Below are positions 34,428-42,487 of a DNA stretch of 64,000 bases, one piece after another (the stretch's first letter is position 1; every line of letters starts with the position of its first letter). Both the position numbers and the translations under genes were made by a program. Below the pieces are notes generated by a model. It was not told the origin of the DNA. It ran no database searches and worked only from the letters and a program-made list of their open reading frames with translations. The DNA comes from Bacteroidetes bacterium 47-18 (GTDB lineage Bacteria; Bacteroidota; Bacteroidia; Chitinophagales; Chitinophagaceae). Location: NCBI GenBank assembly GCA_001897155.1, contig MKSF01000003.1, positions 163,232 to 227,231 on the forward strand. Direction: 5' to 3'.

Positions 34428-37363
34428 ACACTTCTCGGGTCGGGCTTGATGGGCATCATCGCACAACGATATACCTCTATCGCAGGACAATCGTAATCCA
34501 CCGTAACTTTACCCTCTATCAGATAAAGCCCTTTGCCACGCAAGGGCGATTTTTGCAGGCTTTGCGTGAAATGTACGGTATCTATAAAATCTCCGTTGTG
34601 GTCTATAAATGTTCCGAATTTCATCAATGAACCGGTTTTAGTCCGTACCGTTTTGGAAGCGACCAAGTGGGCTACAACCCGGACTACTTTGCCCTCAAAA
34701 GAAGCTAAAGTTTCTGCATCGGCATTGCCCCGATAATCGGATTTGGCAAGGTCAAAGATACTGCCCGAAACAGGGAAGCCCATCAGTTCAATTTCATCGT
34801 ATAGGTTTTCCAATTCGTCCGTAACGAATACAGGAAGCTGTGGCTTTTCGGCATTCGTGGAAAATAACTGCCCGACCTGCGAATGGGTATTTCTGTTCTT
34901 GTTCAGCAACAAATGAGCCTCCCAAAGCAACTCCTTTTTACCTACTCCCAAAAAGCGGAACGCTCCCGAGCGGATAAGGATAATAATCTGCTCCAATCCT
35001 GCACCGGTACGTAGGTTGAAGTTTTCCAAACTTAAATATGCTCCATTGCGTTTTCGTTCTTCGGGGATAAGCTGAGCCAACCTGTTTTCAAGATTTAAAA
35101 GACAGTCAAAGCCCAAATAAATAGCATTGCCCTCGATGCTCGTATCGTAAACACTTTTGTTTACGCAGGGCAAACAGATATTTCCGCCTGCTTTGCTTGC
35201 TTCGTTGATATAGACCTCTCGGGAATAGAAACCACCGTAATTATTGAGTACGCTGACCATAAATTCCAATGGATAGTAGGTTTTCAGAAACAAGCTCTGA
35301 TAGCTTTCAACCGCAAAGGAAGCACTATGAGCCTTATTGAAACTGTACCCAGCGAACGACTGCATCTGTCGCCATACCTCATTGGCTACGTGTTCGGGAT
35401 AGCCTTTCTCACGGCAATTACTGTGGTATTTGTCCTCAATCTCTGCCAAATGGTTTACGTTGCGGTATTTACCGCTCATCATTCGCCTCAATACATCTGC
35501 TTCTGCTAAATCCAATCCCCCGAAATGATGCCCGATTTTCATCACATCCTCCTGATAGACCATAATACCGTAAGTGTCCTCCAACTGCTCTTTGAATGCA
35601 GGGTGGATATATTCGACCTTTTCGGGGTTCAGATGCCTTTCGATAAATGCCTGCATCATTCCCGAAGAAGCTACACCCGGGCGAATGATAGAGCTTGCAG
35701 CGACCAATGTAAGATAATCTTCGCACCGCAATTTACTAATCAGTTGTCGCATTGCAGGACTTTCTATGTAAAAGCAACCGACCGTATTTGCCGACCTCAG
35801 TTGTTCGGCTATAACAGGGTCAGTAAAAAAACGTTTGGGGTTTGAGGTATCTACCGTTACATCTTTGTTGATGCGTATCAATTCCCTGCAATCCTTGATA
35901 TGCCCTATACCTCTTTGGGAAAGAATGTCGAATTTCTCGAAGCCAATATCCTCTGCCACGTACATATCATACTGTACCGTCGGCAATCCCTTTGGTGGGT
36001 AATCCAGTGCGGAATAACAAGTGAGTGGCTTGTCAGAAATCAGAACACCCGAAGCGTGTATCGTCCGTTGGTTTGGAAAATCTGCCATTTGGTTGTAAAC
36101 GGACAGGATAGTGTTGGTTACTTCATTTTTGTTGAGCATATTATTTGGCTCTTGTATGAGCCTGTCAATTTCGCTTTTGGGCAATCCATACACCTTACCC
36201 AATTCACGGATAATGCTACGGTCACGGAATGTACCCATTGCACCCATCAAAGCAGTATGCTCACTTTGGTATCGGCTGAAAATGTACTCGTACATTTCAT
36301 CTCTATCCCGCCACGAGAAATCAATGTCAAAGTCTGGCGGACTTTTGCGTTTGGGATTTAAAAAGCGTTCAAAATACAGGTTCAGTTCAATAGGGCAAAC
36401 ATCGGTAATGCCCAGACAATACGCCACAATGCTATTCGCTCCGCTACCTCTGCCTACATAATGAAAATCACGGCTTCTTGCATATCGGCAAATGTCATCG
36501 GTAATCAGAAAATAGCTCGAAAAGTTGAGGTTGTCAATAATATCCAACTCTTTCAGCACACGCTCTTTTGCTTGTTTATCGTTTGCTCCGTATCTTCTGC
36601 CAAATCCGTCCATAGCGTATTTGTACAGTAGCTGTTTGTCATCGTATCGGTTTCCTGTAAAGGTCTTGCGGTTTTTGGTGCATTTGAAATCAAAATCAAA
36701 GCTACATTCCGAAAGCAAACAGTTGGTGTTTTCTATCAGTTTCGGTACAGGGCTGTACAGCTCCAACAGCTTTTCACGGCTTATAAAAACCTCGTCCTCA
36801 CGGGCTACCTGCATTTGTTCTAATTGAGAGATAAGGATATTGTTGTCGATAGCCCTCAACTGTTTGTGCAGTTGGAAATCCTGCCTTTTGAACGATACAG
36901 GTTGTAAAACCACATAGTTTTCCCAGTGTTTCTTGGGAGCTACTACGAATTTATTGACCTCGTGGGGTCGTATGCCGATATATTCATTGTCCTTTAAATC
37001 TGTTTCGGCAATAGCACCAAATGGATAGATGACAAAGGCGTTTTTAAATTCGGGTGCAATAACTGGTAAAGCCGATTTGTTGCGGTTGGCAAAGGTCATC
37101 AAGTCGTTCAGTTCCTTAAAGCCCATTTCATTTTTGGCAATGCCTACGTACAACAATTGGTTGTCGTTCCTAAATTCCATTCCTGCCAAACCTCTAATTC
37201 CTGCTTCGGTACAAAGACGGATAAAATCCAACGTTGCCGATGAATTGTTGATGTCGGTCAATACGGCTGTATCGTAACCATTGGCACGGATATTTTCAAT
37301 GAGTTCTTTTAGGCTCATTGTGCCGTACCGAAGACTATAATAGCTGTGCAGATTGAGCAACAT
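34424..37363 (-). CDS. DNA polymerase III alpha-like (short DnaE) translesion polymerase
   Basis: This 979-residue C-family polymerase is shorter than a replicative DnaE (about 1160). The palm motif SPPDFDIDFSWRDRD gives the catalytic aspartates near residue 344, and GRGSGANSIVAYCLG precedes it. A helix-hairpin-helix region and an OB domain (KVVRVVAHLVASKTVRTKTG) follow. The N-terminal PHP domain is degenerate: LNLHSYYS lacks the usual HxH and VLTDINNS lacks the TDH histidine, so proofreading by PHP is unlikely. It follows dinB after five bases, recalling ImuB-DnaE2 mutasomes. A role in damage-tolerant synthesis of the ICE or host DNA is inferred. Confidence 0.85.
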   Translation of the reverse strand: MLLNLHSYYSLRYGTMSLKELIENIRANGYDTAVLTDINNSSATLDFIRLCTEAGIRGLAGMEFRNDNQLLYVGIAKNEMGFKELNDLMTFANRNKSALPVIAPEFKNAFVIYPFGAIAETDLKDNEYIGIRPHEVNKFVVAPKKHWENYVVLQPVSFKRQDFQLHKQLRAIDNNILISQLEQMQVAREDEVFISREKLLELYSPVPKLIENTNCLLSECSFDFDFKCTKNRKTFTGNRYDDKQLLYKYAMDGFGRRYGANDKQAKERVLKELDIIDNLNFSSYFLITDDICRYARSRDFHYVGRGSGANSIVAYCLGITDVCPIELNLYFERFLNPKRKSPPDFDIDFSWRDRDEMYEYIFSRYQSEHTALMGAMGTFRDRSIIRELGKVYGLPKSEIDRLIQEPNNMLNKNEVTNTILSVYNQMADFPNQRTIHASGVLISDKPLTCYSALDYPPKGLPTVQYDMYVAEDIGFEKFDILSQRGIGHIKDCRELIRINKDVTVDTSNPKRFFTDPVIAEQLRSANTVGCFYIESPAMRQLISKLRCEDYLTLVAASSIIRPGVASSGMMQAFIERHLNPEKVEYIHPAFKEQLEDTYGIMVYQEDVMKIGHHFGGLDLAEADVLRRMMSGKYRNVNHLAEIEDKYHSNCREKGYPEHVANEVWRQMQSFAGYSFNKAHSASFAVESYQSLFLKTYYPLEFMVSVLNNYGGFYSREVYINEASKAGGNICLPCVNKSVYDTSIEGNAIYLGFDCLLNLENRLAQLIPEERKRNGAYLSLENFNLRTGAGLEQIIILIRSGAFRFLGVGKKELLWEAHLLLNKNRNTHSQVGQLFSTNAEKPQLPVFVTDELENLYDEIELMGFPVSGSIFDLAKSDYRGNADAETLASFEGKVVRVVAHLVASKTVRTKTGSLMKFGTFIDHNGDFIDTVHFTQSLQKSPLRGKGLYLIEGKVTVDYDCPAIEVYRCAMMPIKPDPRSV

Positions 37364-37368
37364 AACGA

Positions 37369-38517
37369 TTAGGGATTTAAAAGTGCAAAACCTCTTACCA
37401 CCGAATGATGTCCGTATCGCATTCTAATCTTATCCATTGCTTTGGACAGATTAATGTCTTCGAGCGTATCATCAAATAAATCCGCCTGATAGCTACCTGC
37501 TATCAGGTTACTGAACTTTACGCCAATCAGCCGTATCAACATCCGCTTGCTGTATAGTTTGTGGAATAGTTGAAGCACTTTTTCGGATATAGTCCTTTCG
37601 GACGAAGTGAAAGCCAATTTAGCTTGTGTGGTATGTGTATCGAAGTTGCTGTAACGGATTTTGACCGTTACGCAGGACGTGAGCCTGCCGTCTTTCCGCA
37701 GGTCAAAAGCCAGCTCATCCACCATTGAAAGCATTATTCTCCGCAAGAGTTCCATATCAATCGTGTCCTGTTCAAATGTATGTTCCTTGCTCATACTTTT
37801 CTGCTGATGGAACGGTACAACTGCACTCTTGTCAATACCGTTGGCTTTGTTCCAAATGCTCACACCGTTTTCGCCCAATACCTGTTTCATCGTAAAGACA
37901 TTCATCTGCTGTAAGGTGTAGATATGGGATATGCCCATATTGCGGAGCAAAGGATAGGTCTTATCGCCAATGCCAGGAATTTTGCGAATGGAAAGCGGAG
38001 CTAAAAAAGGCTTTTCCGTACCACCGTCCACCTTGCGTTCTCCACAGGGCTTGGCTTCTCCCGTGGCAATCTTGCTCACAGTCTTATTGGTAGATAGCCC
38101 AAACGAAATGGGCAGACCTGTTTCCTTGATGATACGTTGGCGGAGTTCCTGTGTCAATTTCCACGTTCCGAAAAATTTATCCATTCCGCTCATATCCAAA
38201 TAATGCTCATCAATAGATGCCTTTTCAACGATAGGTATTTTTTCTTCGATGATTTCCGTAACGATGTTGGAATACTTACTGTATAGGTCGTGGTCGCCAC
38301 GCACCAATATGGCTTCGGGGCAGAGCTGTCTTGCCAACCGCATAGGCATAGCCGAATGCACCCCAAATTTACGTGCTTCATAACTGCAAGAAGCCACCAC
38401 GCCACGGTCGGAACTGCCCCCGATAAGGACAGGTTTTCCAACAAGGTCACTGTTCAATAAACGTTCTACAGACACAAAAAAGGTATCTAAATCACAATGG
38501 ACAATCGTTCTTTCCAT
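37369..38517 (-). CDS. dinB: DNA polymerase IV-like Y-family polymerase
   Basis: The ATG at 38517 (MERTIVHCDLDTFFVSVE) is chosen over an upstream TTG; it gives 382 residues. The catalytic carboxylates are in HCDLDTFF (near residue 8) and KASIDEHYLDMSG (near residues 97-109). The thumb/HhH (IRKIPGIGDKTYPLLRNMGI) and little-finger domain follow. No clear beta-clamp motif can be assigned by eye at the C-terminus. It is divergent from the XRE-S24 repressor with a palindromic operator in between, and is followed by the DnaE-like gene, so the pair is probably damage-inducible. Confidence 0.9.
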   Translation of the reverse strand: MERTIVHCDLDTFFVSVERLLNSDLVGKPVLIGGSSDRGVVASCSYEARKFGVHSAMPMRLARQLCPEAILVRGDHDLYSKYSNIVTEIIEEKIPIVEKASIDEHYLDMSGMDKFFGTWKLTQELRQRIIKETGLPISFGLSTNKTVSKIATGEAKPCGERKVDGGTEKPFLAPLSIRKIPGIGDKTYPLLRNMGISHIYTLQQMNVFTMKQVLGENGVSIWNKANGIDKSAVVPFHQQKSMSKEHTFEQDTIDMELLRRIMLSMVDELAFDLRKDGRLTSCVTVKIRYSNFDTHTTQAKLAFTSSERTISEKVLQLFHKLYSKRMLIRLIGVKFSNLIAGSYQADLFDDTLEDINLSKAMDKIRMRYGHHSVVRGFALLNP

Positions 38518-38537
38518 AACACACAAAATCTAACGCT

Positions 38538-38545
38538 CAAAATTA
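38538..38545 (-). promoter_or_regulatory. Bacteroidota -7 box of the dinB promoter
   Basis: On the minus strand this reads TAATTTTG, a perfect TAnnTTTG box, 20 bases before the dinB ATG. Transcription would start about 14 bases before the gene. No clear -33 TTG box is found at 19-21 bases, as is usual for an activated or repressed promoter. Confidence 0.5.
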
Positions 38546-38568
38546 CTACGTTTTTTAGCGAAATGTTT

Positions 38569-38576
38569 TACCTTTG
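38569..38576 (+). promoter_or_regulatory. Bacteroidota -7 box of the repressor promoter
   Basis: TACCTTTG is a perfect TAnnTTTG box 18 bases before the ATG at 38595. The 19-bp palindrome begins at the next base, so a bound repressor would cover the transcription start. Confidence 0.5.
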
Positions 38577-38595
38577 TTGCTACAAATTGTAGCAA
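38577..38595. promoter_or_regulatory. Perfect 19-bp operator palindrome between dinB and the XRE-S24 gene
   Basis: TTGCTACAA (38577-38585) and TTGTAGCAA (38587-38595) are exact reverse complements around one central A. The site overlaps the start region of the repressor gene and lies upstream of the dinB -7 box, so one bound dimer could control both divergent units. It is the natural candidate for autoregulation by the S24 repressor. Confidence 0.7.
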
Positions 38596-39383
38596 TGTCA
38601 ATATTGTCAGAAAACATAAGGTATCTACGCAATCAGCTTGGATATTCGCAACAAAAGGTTGCGGATGACCTTATCATTACCCGTGGTCGCTATGCCAAAT
38701 ACGAGGACGATGCGACTGAACCACCAATTGAGATACTGCTCAAAATATCACGTTACTACCACGTGAGCATTGATTTGTTGGTTTCGGTCGATTTGCGAAA
38801 AATACCTTTGAAAGAAATTTTGGAACTGCCCGACAACCGTATTCTGCTCCCTATCAAAGTGGACAATAGGGGCGAAAACAAAATTGAAATCATACCGCAC
38901 AAAGCATCTATGGGCTATCTGAACGGCTATGCAGACCCCGAATATATCGAAAGCCTGCAAACCATTTCGTTGCCGTTTCTCAAAGGGGGTAAATACAGGG
39001 CTTTTCCTGCGGACGGTGCTTCTATGCCACCGCATAAAGACAATGCGTACATCATCGGGAAGTATATAGAAAACCTTGCCGATATGCGGACAGGAAAAAC
39101 GTATGTATTCCTAACCCGAAGCGAGGGAATTACCTATAAACGACTATTAAAAGTAAATAAGGAAACTTTAGAAGTTTCTGCCGACAATGTGTTTTACAAA
39201 TCCTACGAGATACACCTGTCCGATATTTTGGAGATATGGCAGTATGCAAGTAGTCTGGCGACACAGGAATTTTCAAAGGACGATTTTCAATTTGACAATA
39301 TTGCCATTATCAGAATGTTACAAGAATTGAAAAACGAAATAAGGGAACTAAAAGGCAATTCTCCTACTACGGACAACATCTAA
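38595..39383 (+). CDS. XRE-S24 (LexA-like) transcriptional repressor
   Basis: The ATG at 38595 gives 262 residues; the upstream alternative is a TTG. Residues 5-65 are a XRE helix-turn-helix (LGYSQQKVADDLIITRGRYA). Residues 130-220 are an S24/LexA-type peptidase fold with the serine-lysine dyad S143 (DGASM) and K182 (TYKRLL), spaced like LexA. A possible self-cleavage site is Met-Gly in KASMGYLNGY near residue 109, where Ala-Gly is usual in relatives. It faces dinB-dnaE across a perfect 19-bp palindrome. It probably represses that pair and itself until RecA-type activation. Confidence 0.85.
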   Translation: MSILSENIRYLRNQLGYSQQKVADDLIITRGRYAKYEDDATEPPIEILLKISRYYHVSIDLLVSVDLRKIPLKEILELPDNRILLPIKVDNRGENKIEIIPHKASMGYLNGYADPEYIESLQTISLPFLKGGKYRAFPADGASMPPHKDNAYIIGKYIENLADMRTGKTYVFLTRSEGITYKRLLKVNKETLEVSADNVFYKSYEIHLSDILEIWQYASSLATQEFSKDDFQFDNIAIIRMLQELKNEIRELKGNSPTTDNI

Positions 39384-39538
39384 TCCCCAATACAGATTAT
39401 TTATGCTAAATGATGTTGCTCGTCATTTATAGCTTCGCTATCTTTGTATCTGAAAATATAGAAAATACTTAAAGTGTTTTTGCTTTAATTCTCGATACTA
39501 AAAACTGGTAATTTTTAAATCCCGAGGCATAAGTAAGA

Positions 39539-39642
39539 ACGCTCACGCTATAGGCGTGGGCGTCCGCTTATTCGGGGTTAGGCGTACCAGTGCCATAGTA
39601 TCGGTAAGTGTGATTGCCTACGCTTTCTTTTTTTTGCGTAGG
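39539..39642 (+). ncRNA. Structured leader before the receiver-domain gene
   Basis: The 286-base gap before 39670 contains two hairpins. ACGCTCACGC (39539-39548) pairs with GCGTGGGCGT (39554-39563) with one G-T wobble and a TATAG loop. CCTACGC (39617-39623) pairs with GCGTAGG (39636-39642) around a T-rich loop. Both precede the start codon by less than 135 bases and could be a regulatory leader or small RNA. Function is not known. Confidence 0.35.
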
Positions 39643-39669
39643 GTTTACGAACAACAAAAAAACGGTATT

Positions 39670-40116
39670 ATGGAAACAGTAAACACCTCTCAACAAACTC
39701 TCGCCTTTATCCACGATAAAAGCCCTATTTTAGATAGTATTTGCAATGACCTCACAGATTTAGGATTTGAAATATTGTGCCGTTCGGAGCATATCGGGGA
39801 CGGAATAATGCAATTATCCGCATTAAAATCATTGCCAACAGTCTGTATCATCGACCTCGATTTTTGCGACAAGAATGTATTGGCAGAGCTTCAGGAACTA
39901 CATACAAAATACCCAAGTATGAAACTGATTGCTTTCAGTGATAAGGATAGCGAAAGAGCCGTAAAACCTCTTTTGGAGATTGGTTTTGCAGGTTATCTGC
40001 TCATTGGTAGCGATGCAGACGATTTCAAAAAAGCTATTGAAGGAGTTTCCAATGACGGAAGATATTTTAGTGTGGGCGTAGCGAAGATTGCACAGGAATA
40101 TTTTGGCAAAGATTAA
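39670..40116 (+). CDS. Stand-alone response-regulator receiver-like protein
   Basis: The ATG at 39670 gives 148 residues with the receiver fold: LAFIHDKSPILDSI at the start, a likely phospho-acceptor in CIIDLDFCDKN (D near residue 60), a conserved-type FSDKDSE near residue 86 and GFAGYLLIGSD near residue 104. There is no output domain. No histidine kinase is encoded nearby. It may act as a phosphate sink or bind a partner protein. Its stop overlaps that of the convergent GNAT gene. Confidence 0.65.
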   Translation: METVNTSQQTLAFIHDKSPILDSICNDLTDLGFEILCRSEHIGDGIMQLSALKSLPTVCIIDLDFCDKNVLAELQELHTKYPSMKLIAFSDKDSERAVKPLLEIGFAGYLLIGSDADDFKKAIEGVSNDGRYFSVGVAKIAQEYFGKD

Positions 40117-40634
40117 GTTAATTTTAGCTTCATCATTATATCGGTTTGCTCGTCATTGCCCAATTTGAATATGTGTTTATCAAATTCAATAAAACCGTTT
40201 TTCTTGTAAAAACCGATTGCTCTTGGGTTTTCCTCCCAAACGCCTAACCATACATAATGGGCATTTTTCTGTTTGGCAATTTCAATCGCTTTTTCATAAA
40301 GCACTTGACCGACTTTTTTGCCGTGAAACTCTTTTAAAACATAAATACGTTCAATTTCGAGGGCTTTGTCGTCCTGCAATTCTGTTTGTGATTGCCCGAA
40401 ATTGAGTTTTAGATAACCGATTACAGTATTGTCAAGTGTTGCAAAATAAAATTCGGCATTTTTGTCGTTCAGTTCAGCCGTCAATTTTTCTAAAGAAAAT
40501 CCCTCGTTCAAATAATTGGTCATATTTTCTTCGGTATTTTCTGCTGAAAAAGTTTCATAAAAAGTTTGTCTGCCGATTTGTTGCAGTTGTTCAATATCGT
40601 TTAATGTTATTCTTTTTATTTGTATTGCTTCCAT
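40113..40634 (-). CDS. GNAT-family N-acetyltransferase
   Basis: The ATG at 40634 (MEAIQIKRITLNDIEQL) gives 173 residues. The acetyl-CoA-binding motif is KKVGQVLYEKAIEIA near residues 110-125, preceded by the strand LEIERIYVLKEFHG, and WLGVWEENPRAIGFYKKNGF is the typical C-terminal part. It resembles PaiA/RimI-like GNAT proteins that acetylate small amines or antibiotics. The substrate is unknown. It looks like ICE cargo between the repair genes and the PRTRC operon. Confidence 0.85.
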   Translation of the reverse strand: MEAIQIKRITLNDIEQLQQIGRQTFYETFSAENTEENMTNYLNEGFSLEKLTAELNDKNAEFYFATLDNTVIGYLKLNFGQSQTELQDDKALEIERIYVLKEFHGKKVGQVLYEKAIEIAKQKNAHYVWLGVWEENPRAIGFYKKNGFIEFDKHIFKLGNDEQTDIMMKLKLT

Positions 40635-40958
40635 CTGCAATTCCTTACAAGTTAGGCACAAAATTACTAAATATAGACCTTTCTTCAACAAGCGTTCAGC
40701 TAAAATCTATCGCCAATAAAGCGACGTTCTTTTGCTTCTTTTCTTTGGTCGCTGTCTGAAAAGAAAAGAAGTCATCTAAAACAACGAAAGGGATAATGAA
40801 TATCCCACGAAATAATGTCGCAACCTGTTTGGTAAAATGTAAGGAAAGGAATGTGCGGAGCGGTGCATTTTGACAAAGGGGTTGCACCTGTTCAGACCGC
40901 AAAAATGCGTTTCCGACCGTAGGCGAGGAATTGCATTTTTGCCCGCCGATTTTGGCGT
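40635..40958. other. Gene-free interval with a 12-bp perfect hairpin
   Basis: CTTCTTTTCTTT (40735-40746) pairs exactly with AAAGAAAAGAAG (40760-40771). There is no T-run beyond either arm, so it is not a standard terminator. The downstream part (40840-40950) is GC-rich and contains related GCAAAAATGCG and GCATTTTTGC words. No coding signal is seen. It could form the 3' end of the PRTRC operon or a small RNA. Confidence 0.35.
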
Positions 40959-41774
40959 TTAAGCGACTTTAATCGGGTGGGTACGGTAATCTTTCAGATT
41001 GTGAAAAAAGCCTTTATATTCGGTCATTCCCCTGCGAAACAAGTTCCATAACAGGGAGCAACCCATTTGGGTCAATGATGAATTGATAAACAAATCTTGG
41101 TGTTGCAATGCTTCGGCAAGTGAGCAACTTGGCGTGTTGTCTTCCTGTTCGGATTGCTTCAGCAATTCGCCAAATTCATCGGTAACAAAGGGCAGGTTTC
41201 CAACCGTTTCGTATTTCTCCGAATTGGGTTGCTGTATCTCCCCAATGGTAGATAATATAACCTGCCCTGTGTGTTGGCTGTTGCCAAAGTCCAACCAATA
41301 TTTTGGGTGGTTGTGGTAGCTTCTGCGGTAGCTGACTATTTTCAGAATTTCCGCAACCTCAAACCTTGACTGTACATTGTCCACGCAGGTAATGGTAATA
41401 ATTGCCCTTGCTTCTTCGGGTATTCTGCCCAAATTGTCTTTTTCAAATTTTCGGGTTTCGGCTTTCCAATTCGTACCGATACAACGATTTATTCGATTGA
41501 TTAACGCAACGGATTTGTACAATCCTGTTTCACATTCAAAAAAACGCTGTCTGCCTAAATTTGCGGTTGTGATAATATCATCGTCCCAAAGTCGCACCTG
41601 CAACCCTGCGTGTCCTAACGCTGTCAGACTTTCGTTTATTTCCATTAGGGCGGTCAATACTTTTGAGCCTGTGCCACCTGCTCCGATAAGGTTTACCGAA
41701 ATCGGATTAGTGGGATTGAGTAGATACTTATCCGTAAAATGTACGGCTGTTTTTGTTATTTCTTGTGAGTTCAT
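40959..41774 (-). CDS. PRTRC system ThiF-family protein
   Basis: This 271-residue E1-like protein has the nucleotide-binding motif VNLIGAGGTGSKVLTALMEI near residues 27-46 and a RLWDDDIITTANLGRQRFF segment typical of ThiF/MoeB/E1 enzymes. A likely catalytic region follows (ITCVDNVQSRFEV). It matches the ThiF protein of PRTRC systems, gene sets of unknown function mainly on plasmids and ICEs. Adenylation of a C-terminus of a partner is the family chemistry; the partner is unknown. Its start overlaps the stop of the PRTRC B gene. Confidence 0.8.
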   Translation of the reverse strand: MNSQEITKTAVHFTDKYLLNPTNPISVNLIGAGGTGSKVLTALMEINESLTALGHAGLQVRLWDDDIITTANLGRQRFFECETGLYKSVALINRINRCIGTNWKAETRKFEKDNLGRIPEEARAIITITCVDNVQSRFEVAEILKIVSYRRSYHNHPKYWLDFGNSQHTGQVILSTIGEIQQPNSEKYETVGNLPFVTDEFGELLKQSEQEDNTPSCSLAEALQHQDLFINSSLTQMGCSLLWNLFRRGMTEYKGFFHNLKDYRTHPIKVA

Positions 41775-42487
41775 CGCAATATATTTTTTAGGGTTTTGTT
41801 GTTCTTCTTTAATGCTTCTGTGGGAAAGGGTTTATCAGTGTTAATGATGTCTTTCCAAAGGGTTACAATGTTTGTTCTTGTTAGGTTTGCACTTAACGAA
41901 TGACTGAAATAGCTGTTAAAAAAGTAGTCTTCCCAAGCCTGTATAAATTCCTCTACCGAAGATGAATTTTTGATGTCTATGCTTACCGTACCCATACAGA
42001 CTTTGCCGTCCTCATAGATGTTGAAAAAAGGAGCGTAATGCAAAGGCGTTTTCTCGGTGGGTCTGCGGTTGGTGGCAAGAGCAAAAACGGCAAGACTGCT
42101 TTTGTCCGCTACCCAAAGCATTGGCGGTACTTGTGCCGTTCCGTTCGGTATGCCCAAACCATTGACAAAATACAACTGCCTTTGCTGTGCTTTGGTGTAC
42201 CATATTACCGCACCTTTATCACTCGGATTGATATGCAGAATGTTGGTCGGTAAAATCCCCTTTGGCTTTAAAAACGCTCGGCTTCTTTCTTCATCGGTCT
42301 GCAAAGTCTTTGCTAACATTTCGGCTTCCTTTACGGTCAATGGGTGTGCATTTATTGGCGTTCCGTTCTCATCCATATCGAAATGCTCTACATACATATC
42401 CGTTGTTTCCGTTCCTGTGGTTTCATAGAATACCAAAGCAGATTTAGGATAGTACAATGTGCCAAATTTGTCGGTTATGTCTTTCAT
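41771..42487 (-). CDS. PRTRC system protein B
   Basis: This 238-residue protein starts KDITDKFGTLYYPKSALVFY and carries PPMLWVADKSSLAVFALATN near residue 120, which match PRTRC protein B. It is predicted soluble. Its start overlaps the preceding gene by four bases and its stop overlaps ThiF. Function is unknown. The coupled translation suggests a complex with the ThiF-like enzyme. Confidence 0.75.
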   Translation of the reverse strand: MKDITDKFGTLYYPKSALVFYETTGTETTDMYVEHFDMDENGTPINAHPLTVKEAEMLAKTLQTDEERSRAFLKPKGILPTNILHINPSDKGAVIWYTKAQQRQLYFVNGLGIPNGTAQVPPMLWVADKSSLAVFALATNRRPTEKTPLHYAPFFNIYEDGKVCMGTVSIDIKNSSSVEEFIQAWEDYFFNSYFSHSLSANLTRTNIVTLWKDIINTDKPFPTEALKKNNKTLKNILR

